Notes: generated from the sequence alone by a model not told the origin. 60,000 nucleotides of DNA from Mesostigma viride (GCA_009746045.1 RPFO01000213.1:4482661-4542660), one strand, 5' to 3'; positions 21,033 through 32,370 are shown, numbered from the stretch's first letter. Numbers and translations are program-made.

Positions 21033-21644
21033 CTAAAAATGGTACACTCCTACCAGAACAACTTTAGCACGGCGAGCCCACAAGGAATTTTCAGCCATTA
21101 TCTCTAATACTTTCTTTAAATCACGTAGGTGCGTTTCAAAATCAGGAGAGTAAATAAGGATATCATCTAAGTAAGCTTGAGCACAAGAACGGTCATGCTC
21201 AGATAAAGAAACAGAGGAGAAGGAAGGATCCTTTAAATCAGATGACACTTGAGGAAGGTGAGAATTACCCATAACAGGTCTAAGCACTTCATTCATTAAC
21301 ATTTGAAAAGAGGAAGGAGAGTTACAGAGTCTCATGGCCGCTACTCTAAACTGATAATGACCAAAAGGGGTAGCAAAGGCGGTTTTATGGCAATCCTCAG
21401 GGGCTATACGCAGTTGCCAAAAACCATCCGCACAATCCAGTACCGTGAAACAAGTGGAACCTTTAACCTTATTAAATATATCATCAATACGAGGTAGAGG
21501 GTATTTAGACTTCACAGTGATTTCATTTAACTTCCTATAATCAGTAACTAGGCGAAACTTGCCATTTGGCTTAGGAACTAACAGGACACCAGCTGAGTAG
21601 GGGGAGTTACTAGGCTCTATCAATCCTGCTTCTAATAGTGACAC
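21033..21644 (-). CDS. Element D reverse transcriptase
   Basis: Gypsy reverse transcriptase motifs in order: LLEAGLIEPSNSPYSAGVLL, DYRKLNEITV, FTVLDCADGFWQL (first catalytic Asp) and AYLDDILIYS (catalytic Asp pair). Between SFQMLMNEVLRPVMG and AYLDD there are roughly 27 extra residues rich in Ser and Asp compared with usual gypsy spacing. The frame ends prematurely, and single-base shifts separate it from protease upstream and RNase H downstream. Confidence 0.9.
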   Translation of the reverse strand: MSLLEAGLIEPSNSPYSAGVLLVPKPNGKFRLVTDYRKLNEITVKSKYPLPRIDDIFNKVKGSTCFTVLDCADGFWQLRIAPEDCHKTAFATPFGHYQFRVAAMRLCNSPSSFQMLMNEVLRPVMGNSHLPQVSSDLKDPSFSSVSLSEHDRSCAQAYLDDILIYSPDFETHLRDLKKVLEIMAENSLWARRAKVVLVGVYHF

Positions 21645-21655
21645 TAAAATCTGTT

Positions 21656-22465
21656 TTATAGTTCCTTTAACTCGGTAGGGCCCATTCTATACATCGGAGA
21701 GTGCGTAGGAACTGCACCGTCCTTAATAACTACACGGTGTAAAACAGAACGAGGAGGAGGATAAGAAGGAGTTTTTTCTTCAAAAACTTTGGAGGAATCT
21801 ATCACAGCCATGTATCTTACTATTTCGTTTTCAGTAAATCCCACTCCTATTGTATCCACTGTGTTTACATCTATATCCACACTATTATTAGTGATAGGTA
21901 TCTCCTGTACTTCTAACTGAAGGAACATACATAATAAATATCCATATTCCTTTAATTCAGATCGCAACTCATCATTGGACATTAATACTTCAGGTATAGG
22001 TCTTACAGGAGGATCAACAGGTGTAGGAGGAGTAATATCTACCAAGGATAAATTTTCTACTCTATAATGACGTTCCGGTACCCAGTAAGAGCTATCTGGA
22101 AACCAAATGACCATGGTAACATAATTAATAGTAATCTTATTATCCTGGTGCCAATCTAATCCTAGTAATACATCAGCGGTAGTGATAGGGCCTATAGTGG
22201 CCGTCAGGTTGACAGTACGTCCTTGTATGACCAGGGGAAGGGACACCGTACCCGGGGAATGACTGGTGCGACCGTCAGCATAATGGACAGTGACAGGCTT
22301 GGTGTGAGGGATAGGGACTAGTTCTAAACGCCTAACTAGGGCCTCGCTCACAAAGGAGCTAGCCGCACCGCTATCCACTAACACACAGACATTCAAAAGT
22401 TCATCAGCATGCAAGAAGGGGTCTACAACAGTGTGGGGAACGGTTAAGCCACCATTCCAAAACAT
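21656..22465 (-). CDS. Element D aspartic protease region
   Basis: Minus-strand frame with VLVDSGAASSFVSEALVRRL, the retropepsin active site (D-S-G-A), and DVLLGLDWH, the matching C-terminal motif. This is the gag-pol processing protease of gypsy elements. The frame ends at TELKEL, where reverse transcriptase continues one base out of phase. Confidence 0.88.
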   Translation of the reverse strand: MFWNGGLTVPHTVVDPFLHADELLNVCVLVDSGAASSFVSEALVRRLELVPIPHTKPVTVHYADGRTSHSPGTVSLPLVIQGRTVNLTATIGPITTADVLLGLDWHQDNKITINYVTMVIWFPDSSYWVPERHYRVENLSLVDITPPTPVDPPVRPIPEVLMSNDELRSELKEYGYLLCMFLQLEVQEIPITNNSVDIDVNTVDTIGVGFTENEIVRYMAVIDSSKVFEEKTPSYPPPRSVLHRVVIKDGAVPTHSPMYRMGPTELKEL

Positions 22466-22593
22466 AAGAGGACGAACACGTAAGGGTAGGGATGATTCAG
22501 CTCCTACAAAAGTTATGAAAACAGGCAGGCAAAAATTATTATCTGGGGTACTATCTAATAAGGACCTGTCCAGGTTACCCCCGGCTGACAGGC

Positions 22594-22929
22594 CTACTGT
22601 TCCCCCTCCCCCCCCAAATCCATAATAGGAACTAACCCCGAAGAAGACCCTGGCGAAAAAGCCACTGCTGGAGGGTCACGAGGGATCGAAGAGGGTGCAG
22701 GAGCCTGATTATCATAGGGGAACCCTGAGGGTCCTGTCTGCACAACATTCAGCCTACTAGGGGTAGCTGAGGGAATGCGTCCTGGAGTGGGACGAATAGG
22801 AGCACGCTGAGGGGTACGAGGAGGGCGAGCATCGGGATGAGGGGGAGCACCAGAAAGGAACTTGGGGCACTCCGCCGTAAGATGGCCCACCTCATGACAA
22901 TGATAACACGAGATGTGAGACACATCCAA
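22594..22929 (-). CDS. Element D nucleocapsid with CCHC knuckle
   Basis: Minus-strand frame with CYHCHEVGHLTAEC, a clean C-x2-C-x4-H-x4-C RNA-binding knuckle, followed by a Pro/Arg-rich tail. It forms the C-terminal part of gag. Confidence 0.85.
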   Translation of the reverse strand: MDVSHISCYHCHEVGHLTAECPKFLSGAPPHPDARPPRTPQRAPIRPTPGRIPSATPSRLNVVQTGPSGFPYDNQAPAPSSIPRDPPAVAFSPGSSSGLVPIMDLGGEGEQ

Positions 22930-22977
22930 TTGTGCAGATATATCTGTAACGCAAATATCGAATTCTTCTACATATGC

Positions 22978-23990
22978 CTATTCTTCTTCAGGAGTGAGGA
23001 CAAGGTTATGAACCCTAGTACGCAAAGGAGCATGAGCATACATGCAATCAGCAACACGGAGGAGATGGGTAGGAAGAGGAGTGGTAAAGAAATCTGCTAC
23101 TCTTAATAGACGCTGTCGCACATGCTCGAGGAGCAGATCTGTGAAACGGTAGGCAGAGAACTGGCGTTTTACCTCACGTAATAAGGGTCTACTGAGGCCT
23201 TGAAGGAGACGAGCACGTAGTTCTGCGCCCGACAAATCCCTAATTCGTACCATCTGTGCATCAAATTCTTTCATATATTCCTTAACCCTTGGATGGTGTC
23301 TAACTCGTTCCTAAAAGTAGTTACCAGATGCACTTTGCATTATAAAGTCCACAAACCAACCTAATAACAATTTTACTACCCATATTGTTTAATACCTTGC
23401 TGCAAAGTACCAAAGGCTAATCTATCCTGCCAATCTGCATCAGGAGGAACTACATGGCTCTCTAACCGCTAAAACAATCCTGCTACTGAGTTAGGGTAGG
23501 CATGAGAGGCCAAGGATTCACACTGGATGAGGTTGGCAAGCTCAGGGGTAATACAGGTAGTAAGATAGTGAGGGACTAAAACAGCATCAAGGAGACGCCA
23601 TCTATTATGATTTTGCCACGACTCTGTGTTCTAGGTAAGCAGCATAATAAAAGTGAAAAACTGTCGAGGGGTAGACTTGACATCCAACTTGGGAAGGTTA
23701 GCAAAGAGGGGAAGAGCAGGGGGCTTAGGAGGATGGGAAGGATCAGCTCTACCCATAGGACCACTGTCTTCTACTGCCACATCAGAGGGATAGAAAGAAC
23801 AGAACCAGAAGGTGAGAGGAGTATCTACACTAGAGGAGGATGACACCGTAGGACGAGGGGGAGATGGAGGTGGTGTAACCAAAACAAGGCTATGTACCGA
23901 AGGGCGAGCAAGAGGAGCAGGACGAGAATGGAGGCCTACATCTGATTCACTATGAGTTAAAAGGTAGGTCTGAGTTTCTTCAAAGGACAT
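22978..23990 (-). pseudogene. Element D gag, broken
   Basis: Two minus-strand frames (23631-23990; 22978-23274) contain a Ser/Pro-rich N-terminal stretch and a helical block ending in LTPEEE, consistent with a gypsy capsid region. The segment between them (about 23275-23575) has stops, so gag is not intact. Confidence 0.6.
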
Positions 23991-23999
23991 AAACTTCTT

Positions 24000-25006
24000 A
24001 TATTTGGGGACAGTATATGTACGCGACTAAACGAACTTCCTAGCATCGGCCCACGATAAGAAAATAGATGCCCATTGAGGGGTAATAACTACTGTACGTA
24101 GTACTTATTTTGCTAAGCTATTATAACTAGTCGAATGAGAAGGAAAAGAACGTCTTGGGGGTACAGCACCAGAGGTAGGGGCTGCAGGAAGGGTAGAAGT
24201 ATAGTGACAGGGGGAGGACGTATTGGCTCACTGGCCCGTTGCTGGGCAGCCCTAACCTTAGGGGTATCAGTAGGGTTACCTTGTACATTGAAGGCAGGGG
24301 TAGGGGAAGACCGATCAGGTTTCATAGGCAATAGTAGGCACTGATATGGGAGTCGTTGAAAGATGGCGCCCAAATGGTCGTCGATGACCAACGCCGTAGC
24401 CGAGGAACTCCTGCTGTGGGGTACAACACCAACCACAAGGGTCTAAACGTAGGCATATACATCCAAGCGTAAAAGAGAGTGGAAGGCGATGAACAACGTT
24501 CTAGCATCGGCGACTAGCCGAATCTATTCCTAGGCACTTTCCTATTCTAGCCGATTCCTAATGAACGGATAGGAGGCACTTGAGGTGGAGGAGGTCCTAC
24601 CTCTCCTCCCCCCCCACAAAGCATCTATGATGCTCGCCTAGAGCTAACGAGCATATAAGAAAACGCAGCAGCATGCACGGAAAAGAGGTGTAGTCTAAAG
24701 GGACGCTAATCGTCCCACTATCCATCCCTATTGAACCGTCAAACCCACTATCTAACGTCAAACAGCACCCAGAAAGGAAATGCACACACAGATGGAAAAG
24801 GAAAAGGAAAAGGAACTAGCTACGTGAGGAGTTCATCCGCTTTGAGCAGGTCTAACTTCTAGGCAGGGCGTGTCCCGAATCGGGCAGCACTACCCCCCTA
24901 GCTTGACGGCGACCCGCCCATTACCTGTCAAGAGGTTGTCTTCTTCTGTGCCCTGGCCGCGGAAGGCCTCTGGCGTATAGGGTTGCAAGGGAACTCCGTC
25001 GCGTCT
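24000..25006 (-). other. Element D leader region
   Basis: Sequence between the primer site and gag. A minus-strand frame at 24113-24436 has no recognised domain. Probably the untranslated leader with or without a degraded gag N-terminus. Confidence 0.45.
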
Positions 25007-25013
25007 ACCTAAA

Positions 25014-25025
25014 CCTCCGATACCA
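25014..25025 (-). other. Element D primer-binding site
   Basis: On the minus strand TGGTATCGGAGG starts one base after the LTR end. TGGTATC is the complement of a tRNA 3' end GATACCA, as in sites that use initiator Met tRNA. The remaining bases depart from the usual TGGTATCAGAGC. Confidence 0.75.
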
Positions 25026-25026
25026 T

Positions 25027-26946
25027 TGTTACGTCCTGGCTCGACTCTATCCCAAACATCTCGCCTAACCTTACCTAAACTAGTGATGAGGCACCTACCT
25101 AGGAGTGAGGAGCTATATTGGCTATAAGACCTAGGACGCGACGACGCTGCTTCTCAATGCATTCCCTTATAATACGCCATATACCGAATAAAACCAGGGT
25201 ACTACGAAGGAAACAATACTACACTGCCGTGACCCAAGCCTATATGTGTTAATTCATTTAACCCATAGTCCGCTGACCCATTTTTGGCACTTTCATACCC
25301 CTGAAAATGAAAAAAATCATAACTCACAGGCCACAACTCCAAATACCCCCAACCAAGATGCTAGGAGTATCTACACTTCAAGGGCTTTCAGAATATGCAA
25401 TAATACCTGGGCTTTATTAAAGCATTTGGATGATAGCTTCAGTCAAAGTTGGCCAAAAGACGATCTTTTTTCCCCAAGGAAAAGTCTACCCCACCCTAAC
25501 TTCCCAGGGAGGGCAGGGAATCTCAATAACAACATTGGACAACTTAGTTGGATAGTCCAATGGTGGTTTCCTTGGGTCAGACCACCCGGATAACCCATTA
25601 CCCCTATAAAACGTGCTCATACATGTGTGTGGGTTTCGCGCGTGTAAACAGCTATCTATGACATGCAACACAATAATGCATTATAACAAGCTATCAAAGG
25701 CTGCCAAAAGTGCTGGAATACAAACACGTTGCCTACCTGCACTGACGGAGTGGTATACTCCAAAGAAATGCCAAAAACTGGGCACTTTCAGGGCTAATAC
25801 CACTCTTTACAACAGGCATGGAACTTGCTGAAATATGCATGGATAAAATCGTCATTTATAATGCATGGGATACATATTCCGCTGCAAACAACTCGCAAAT
25901 ACGTTGTCTTACCTGGCTCGTTCATGCCCTACCCGGATTCCGCTGGCCGGGACCCTCATATCTCACACATACTGATGCTCTACATTCAAAGGCCGCAATA
26001 GCCGCATACTTCATGATCCGCCATGACTACCAGGTCGATGTTCCGTGCAAAGATGGCTACTAAACTAGTCCGCATTCTCAGCAAACGCTGCAGCTGACGT
26101 CCCATACCCAAACTGGATGCCCGGGCTGGCGCAGATTGCCCGGCCATAGGGAGAAAATCGACCTATGATAAGCTATGACTCATCTGGAACTGACGACCAG
26201 GAAAGCTATATTTTCCTACCTGTATTTTCCCAACCCTATAAATCTGGCCGTGCCTGACCTACGAAAATCATGCATCGTCATTCTGAGCAACATTCTGAAC
26301 CGTTTCAAGCCGTGAGACGCAAAAATTTCGTAACAGCGGCACGTTGGCAGCCATATCTCATTACGCGCGCGCGCGAGCGAAAATTTCCCGCCAAAGTCAC
26401 GTGATACATTCTCAATGCACGTTGTAATTACCAGGCTATGGCGAATATTACCCCCAAACCTATTCATCACCTTCGTCCCTAAGTGTTCCCGGACCCACCG
26501 GACCACTGACATCCGTCACTAGTGGCGCGGCGCTCTCGGCGCGGCGCGAAACTCGACCGTTAGTCAAACCCCCCGACAGGTCGGGGGGTTAACGGACTAA
26601 GGGTTAACACACGCCGAGTGCCATTCACGAAGGACAACTGCTGCATAAATGATCGCCGACAGGCGTGTATGCTCGGGCCGACATCGACCCTCACCCACAG
26701 GACCAACGCACGTCCACAAGGTTCACACGCAGGATAAAAGGACCACTACTAAAGTACGCAGCGCGGCGCGACTGCACCGAACCACCATACTGTACAATTG
26801 CCACGTCACAAGGCCCGGTACCGACCGGCCAAAAGGTCCTTACTACACGTAAGCCTAGGAAAGTCAGCGAACTGCTCCGGAATGGCTGAGGCAACAAGGG
26901 ACCTAATTTACGTCCGTAACAGCAACAAAAGTTACGCGACGTAACA
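25027..26946 (-). repeat. Element D 5' LTR interrupted by a DNA transposon
   Basis: The pieces 25027-25261 and 26604-26946 together match the 3' LTR. Between them lies a 1.34-kb insert flanked by TTAA. Outer termini TGTTACGTC / GACGTAACA abut GTACA on the right. Confidence 0.92.
25262..26603. mobile_element. Non-autonomous piggyBac-like transposon
   Basis: A 1342-bp insert flanked by TTAA on both sides (25258-25261, 26604-26607). The terminal inverted repeats are CCCATAGTCCGCTGACCC and CCCTTAGTCCGTTAACCC, matching at 15 of 18 positions. TTAA duplication and CCC termini are the hallmarks of the piggyBac superfamily. A subterminal palindrome of C6/G6 lies near 26568-26588. No transposase frame is present, so the element would need a transposase from elsewhere. 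The intact copy of the LTR gives the empty site. Confidence 0.85.
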
Positions 26947-26951
26947 GTACA

Positions 26952-28245
26952 TATTGGAAGACCACTGTCCGGGTCATACTCTACATACTAATTAAAGGCA
27001 AGGGGTCTGCCTGGGATTACTACCGGCCGAACTACCGCGGTGCCATGCCTCCAAAGCTGCGTGCTGAAAGTCTTCATGCGTCTCCTGCTGAACCGCATGC
27101 GTGCCATCCTCGATTCCCATGCGATGATTTAGGTGAGTCCCAGATGGGCTTCCGTGTTGGTTGCAATTGTGTTATGGTTACCATGCATGACTGCGCGCCG
27201 CCTGATCGAGGAAGTGGGCGGCCTGGCCCCCGTCCTCTTACCATTGCTATTGATCTTCGTGCAGCTTAATCTTGCATGGTGTATTAATCCATGGATTACA
27301 CCAAGGCATTCGATACGGCCATATGGGACGCCCTGTGGGTGGTCCTCCACCTGTTCCGTTTCCCATCGTACATTGTTGAGATCATCCACCAGTTCGATCT
27401 ATGAAGGGTCGATCCAAGCCCAGGTCTATACCGCTGACTGCGTCACTCCGGCATTCGGGATCCCGCTGCACACCGGGGTGTGGCAGGGCTGTGTACTCTC
27501 CCCATATCTATTCATCATATTATGGTGGACTATCTTATGAGGCGTGCACAACTTGAAAGCTCGCTTTGCCCAGGTGGAGGGGCGCCCGCCGGGGATCGAG
27601 ATCACGGAGTACGCCAGCTACGGCGGGGTTGACCCGCCCTACCGACTTGAGCAATCTGATCTACGCTGATCACGACGCTCGTACGACGGGAGACCCCGGA
27701 GTCCGCCAAACTCTGGCTAGCCGGATAGCTTGTCACTGGAAGCGCGGGCGGTGGGGCCTCAGCAAGAAAACGGAGGTCATGGCCATCGGCTTTCCTGCAT
27801 GGTGGGACCACCCCACCCACCCTCCTCCTGCTGGACTGCAGCCCCCGCCGTAGGGCCCCCCGGCGACTCACTTAATTCACAAGCTCCTAATTTGCAGCTG
27901 GCTCCCCTCCACGGCCGACGACATCAACACCCGCATGGGCCAGTTTAGTATCTAAGTGCCGCAGCGCTTGCTGAATTTGCCCCAGAAGCCCGGGGGCACT
28001 TTCCCCGCTGAAAAAGGTGTCCGCGGAAGCGTATTGTAGTGGGCCTGGGCGGCCCTCCGCCGCCTAGCTCGACAGCAGACAGGTTCTCTCTCTGGACATG
28101 TCGCTACCTGAGTGAGCGGCGCAAGCGCATTCTGTTCAAGGCCCTTGTCCTCTGACTGACAGACAGCATCCTCCTTTACGGCTGCGAGGCGTGGGCCCTG
28201 GACCAGGCGCTGAGCAAGCAGGCGCTTGACGGCGCAGTCACTCAA
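26952..28245 (+). mobile_element. LINE copy 1, right part (degenerate reverse transcriptase)
   Basis: Continues the LINE interrupted at 9518, matching LINE copy 2 from about 30740 to 31790. Recognisable stretches include GFRVG, the GVWQGCVLSPYLF motif near 27470-27515 and LLYGCEAW-like sequence near 28165-28190. Many indels and stops make it a dead copy. It ends in an AT-rich sequence at about 28240. Confidence 0.85.
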
Positions 28246-28298
28246 ATTAATTAATTAAATAATAGACACGTGACTGCGTCACGTGAGCATTTATAGGT

Positions 28299-28856
28299 CC
28301 TCAGTGGGAGGGGAACAGGGGATTAAATTAATACTTAAATTAAGTTATAACATGCCTCCGTTGGGACATCATATCATGTAGCACATATTCCTTGCTGGAT
28401 GGGTGGAGGTGGACGAAGCCGCGTAAGCGAACTAACCTAACTCTAAGCTATCTAGTCTAGAAAATCCTAACTACACTACTCAGCAAAACACCCCTTCCTC
28501 TTGGGGGGAGGGGAATTGCCCACAGTGGCTGGCGTGTGGGCGTGGACAATCTTCTTCCACGTACCTCGATTTCTTGTTCTGCATGGCAGTCCAAAGAAGG
28601 TAGAGGGAGTGGATGCGGTGTTCAAACTGAGCTGGGGGCCACAAGGTCAGCGGGCAGCAACATCTGGGTGTAGTTCATGGCAGGTTTGCCTAGCTTCCTA
28701 GGAATGTCCTTGGGGCCATGCCAGGTCAAGATATGCCAAACAGGGGATGGAATGGATGAATTAATCAATAATTAATATTATGTATTAATATTATTTATTA
28801 ATATTATGAATTAACTAACCCATTCCATCCCATGCTCATGGCCCCTCCCACTGAGG
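28299..28856. mobile_element. MITE-like element with 15-bp inverted repeats
   Basis: CCTCAGTGGGAGGGG at 28299-28313 is exactly the reverse complement of 28842-28856. The 558-bp interior has no coding capacity and holds an AT-rich palindromic stretch flanked by GGGATGGAATGG / CCATTCCATCCC (28743-28831). I did not find an unambiguous target-site duplication. The CAGTG core would suit an hAT-like element, but this is unproven. Confidence 0.6.
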
Positions 28857-29279
28857 ATGGAATGAATGATGTAAGCTATCTAGGTCCTAGTTACAGGGTT
28901 AATTGTGGGCCGGCACCACGGCCCGAATCGTTATACAAATGCCATACGCGGTCACGTACACGCGGAGCCCCCACCGCAGACTTGGCCCGGGTGGTCTCCT
29001 TCATCACTACTTGCCATCTATCCTTGCGTACCATCTGCCTCCATGTAACAGACAAACCAGGAGGCTCGGCCCGGGTGTGAGCCCATCTCGTCTAGGGTAG
29101 CACATGTCTACGCCTAGTCTATCACGGAAAGTCCACGGGTGGCGGCCCCAGTGCCGCGCGTGGCCTGGGGCACGCCAGGTGAGGACATAACGTCCAGGCT
29201 GGGCGGGCTTGGTGCCAGCTACTAAGTCTCATCTGATGTGTCTACCTGATCGATAGATCCGTGCAGGCCAGGTGCCCGG
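28857..29279. other. Spacer without recognised genes
   Basis: Only short open frames without recognisable motifs. Nothing else seen. Confidence 0.4.
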
Positions 29280-29530
29280 CTAGGCCCAGGCGCCTGTGGC
29301 TAATAATGTGGGAAACACAAGGCAAATCAGCGCATTACTGATGTACAAACCAAAGGGGATGTTAAGGGCCTTGCGCAGCGTCTTGGTGACGTTGCCGTCG
29401 ACTCGTTGCTCCAGCTCCTGACGCGCCAGTGTCCAGCAGGTCTCGGCCGCACCGTAGGTCAGGATCGTCAGAATGACGACCTTGAAGAGGTCACGCTTGA
29501 CGAGCCGGGGCAGGGTGGGGGTGCTCCACC
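29280..29530 (-). mobile_element. LINE fragment, minus strand
   Basis: A minus-strand frame reads LVKRDLFKVVILTILTYGAA and RVDGNVTKTLRKALNIPF, which corresponds to the region after the reverse transcriptase fingers and palm in LINE proteins (compare LFKALVLSILLYGCEAW in copy 2). It is head to head with the plus-strand fragment at 29540. Confidence 0.7.
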
Positions 29531-29539
29531 AGCGGCGGT

Positions 29540-29880
29540 GGTCACTCGAATGCTCCGTCACATCCTCGGCGACCGCTACCAAGAGCGCTGCATCCGGGCC
29601 GAGATCTTTAGTGCGAGCTCCCTCTTGTTACCCATACCATCGATCCGACACCGCCGCCTCCTCTTTGCCGGCCATCTTGCCCGCACAGACCAGGTGAATA
29701 CCGATGTACGTGGGCCCTGCGGGCCGGCCTAGGACAGTGGCCAACCAAGTAAACACCTCCTATGGCAGGGTCCCTTCAAATGTCCCACGTCGTAACCCAC
29801 TGGCAAACTTGCGCGCGCCCCGCGCACCGATCGACGCGGAGCGACCCGGACCTATGTGACACAATTGTTTGAGGATGCAG
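29540..29880 (+). mobile_element. LINE 3'-end fragment
   Basis: Matches about 31790-32120 of LINE copy 2, including sequence for RMLRHILGDRYQER and HRRLLFAGHLARTDQVNTD. The reading frame is damaged. It directly precedes LINE copy 2. Confidence 0.75.
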
Positions 29881-29971
29881 GCCGGCACGCTTACGCCCCG
29901 CCCGTGGGCGCCGGGAGAAGTGGTCAGAGGATGACATACGCCGCGATGCAATCAGGTCTGCCTTAACTGAC

Positions 29972-30967
29972 GTGGACGCGCAACCTTTGATGTACCTGGA
30001 TGCAGATCGCGGTGTAGATCTCACGCCACCCTACGAACTGTTCATGCGATCGGTGGAGCTAATTGGCTCTAAGCTTCTCCCCGAGCAACGTCCCCGCGCC
30101 CGACCAGCCCCGCTCTACCTGCGCGATGCCCGGGTGGTCGCCGCCCGGCTGGCGCTAGCGCAGGCCCGCCGCCGCGGGGAGGACCTGTACCCGTACCAGG
30201 AATGGCTTACTCAAGCATATACTGCCGCACATGCCAAGGAGGTGGAGACACTTGCCGCAGAAATCAATCGCCACACGGCTGCCAACCAGCACAAGGCGGC
30301 CTGGCGCTCTTTCGACCGTCTCACCGGACGGCGGGAAACGCAACGGGCTGACATCCCGGGCACCCCCAGTGAACGCCTTGAGATTTGGTTCAGCTCCCAG
30401 GCCAAACTATCGGGGGCCCCTGGCCGGCCCCCCCTGCTTGACCCCGCTGCAGCTGCACGCCCTGCGGCCAGCCGAGGCGGCCCCATTGAGCCCCCGCAGG
30501 CGCCCACCAGCGAAACGGACTACCTGGTCCCACCGCTCTCCGGCCCCCTGGTGGACGGCCCCCACGACGAGTGGACTCCCCAGGTCGAATGGGCCGCTGC
30601 CATCTACACCCTCCGCAATGATGCTGCCATGGGAGTGGACAATATTTCACCGGAGGTGGTTAAGATGCCTGAGCTTGAGCCTTTCCTCCGGGGTGTTTGC
30701 AACCGAATTCTACGAGATGGCCTCCCCCCGCCGACGTATTGGAAGACCGCTGTCCGAGTCACTTTGCTCTACAAGGGCAAGGGGTCCGCCGCGGATACCG
30801 GCAACTACCGCGGCGTATGCCTCCAAAGCTGCGTGCTGAAAGTCTTCATGCGTCTCCTGCTGAACCGCATGCACGCCAGCCTCGATCCCCACCTAGGTGA
30901 GTCCCAGACGGGCTTCCGTGTTGGTCGCAATTGTCGGTTATGGTCACCATTACCGCGCGCCGCCTGA
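29972..30967 (+). pseudogene. LINE copy 2 N-terminal region and start of reverse transcriptase
   Basis: Helical, Arg/Ala-rich residues 1-150 precede VDNISPEVVK, TLLYKGKGS...NYRGVCL, LLLNRMHASL and GESQTGFRVGRNC, the early blocks of LINE reverse transcriptases. After GRNC the protein continues one base out of frame at about 30935. Confidence 0.8.
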
Positions 30968-31450
30968 TCGAGGAAGTGGGCGGCCTGGCCCCCGGCCTCT
31001 TGCCGTTGCTATTGATCTTCGTGGATTACACCAAGGCATTCAATACGGTTATATGGGACGCCCTGTGGGTGGTCCTTCACCTGTTCCGTGTCCCATCGTA
31101 CATCGTTGAGATCGTCCACCAGTTCTGTGAAGGGTCCCAAGGCCAGGTCCCTACCGCCGACGGCGTCACTCCGGCGTTCCCCCTGCACACCGGGGTGTGG
31201 CAGGGCTGTGTGCTCTCCCCATATTTATTCATCATTATGGTGGACTATATTATGCGGCGTGCACAAGCCCGCTTCGCCCGGGTGGAGGGGCGCACGCCGG
31301 GGATCGAGGTCACGGAGTACGCCAGCTACGGCGGGGTTGACCCACCCTACCGCCTGAGCGATCTGATCTACGCTGATGACACGACGCTCGTGGAAACCCC
31401 GGAGTCAGCCCAACTCTGGCTAGACAGCTTATCACTGCCAAGCGCGGGCG
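30931..31450 (+). pseudogene. LINE copy 2 reverse transcriptase catalytic core
   Basis: Contains FVDYTKAFNTV (first catalytic Asp), GVWQGCVLSPYLFII and LIYADDTTLV (YADD catalytic pair) in the right order. Frames break on both sides. As it stands the enzyme cannot be made as one polypeptide. Confidence 0.85.
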
Positions 31451-32370
31451 GTGGGGCTTATGATCAGCAAGAAAACGGAGGTCATGGCCATCGGCTTCCC
31501 TGCTGGGATAGCCCCATGGCCACCCACCCTCCTCTTGCTGGATGGCAGCCCCGTCCCCCCGGCCACTCGCTTCAAGCTCCTTGGCAGCTGGCTTCCCTCC
31601 ACGGCCGACGACATCAACATCCGCATTGGCCAGGCCTGGGCGGCCCTCCACCGCCTCGACAGGTTCTGGACCTGCCGCTACCTGAGTGAGCGACGCAAGC
31701 GCATTCTGTTCAAGGCCCTTGTCCTCAGCATCCTCCTTTACGGCTGCGAGGCGTGGACCCTGGACCAGGCGCTGAGCCAGCAGCTTGACGGCACAGTCAC
31801 TAGAATGCTCCGTCATATCGATCCTCGGCGTCCGCTACCAAGAACGCCCCACCCGGGCCGAGCTCTACTGCGAGCTCCCTCTTGTCACCCATACCATCCG
31901 ACACCGCCGCCTCCTCTTTGTCGGCCATCTTGCCCGCACAAACCAGGTGAATACCGATGTGGGCCCTGCCGGGGGGCTTAAGACGGGCCAACCAGTAAGA
32001 CACCTCCTCCTAATATGGCAGGGTCCCCTTGTCCCATCGCAACCCACTGGCAAACTTGCGCGCGCCCGACACCGGCGCGGCGCGACCCGGACCTCAGTAT
32101 GTGACACAACTGCTTGAAGATGCAGGGCTTCTGGGACTATCCGTACTCCGCGCCGGCATGATTGACAAGGAGAAATGGGCTGCCATCTGCGATGAGCACC
32201 TTCCTGAGGGGTATGCTCCTGTTTTCTCCCCATGGGCCCCGCGGCCCGTTGCTAGCCAGGGTAGAAGTCCGCAGGTGGAGGTTATTGGCCCTGAGGATAG
32301 CCGCTACACTACCGCCTCGTCTGCCATTACAGTAGAGGACAGCTCGGATGAGGATTACATCCCCATCTAG
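31451..32370 (+). pseudogene. LINE copy 2 C-terminal region
   Basis: Blocks include MISKKTEVMAIGF, FKLLGSWLPSTADDI, RRKRILFKALVLSILLYG and RRLLFVGHLARTNQVNTD, then an acidic tail ending EDSSDEDYIPI. At least two frame changes occur (about 31800 and 32030). Confidence 0.75.

Larger units (their letters stand above)
9519..26946 (-). mobile_element. Element D: gypsy-type LTR retrotransposon carrying two nested insertions
   Basis: LTRs at 9519-10092 and 25027-26946 (the latter enlarged by a piggyBac-like insert) begin TGTTACGTC and end GACGTAACA, and the element is flanked by a 5-bp duplication GTACA (9514-9518, 26947-26951). On the minus strand the order is 5' LTR, primer site, gag, protease, reverse transcriptase, RNase H, an integrase zinc-finger stub, a 468-codon extra frame, polypurine tract, 3' LTR. 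That order (reverse transcriptase before integrase) is typical of gypsy elements. Without the two nested elements it is about 8.25 kb. I see only about two differences between the LTRs, so insertion was recent, yet pol is broken and the integrase core is missing. Confidence 0.92.
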
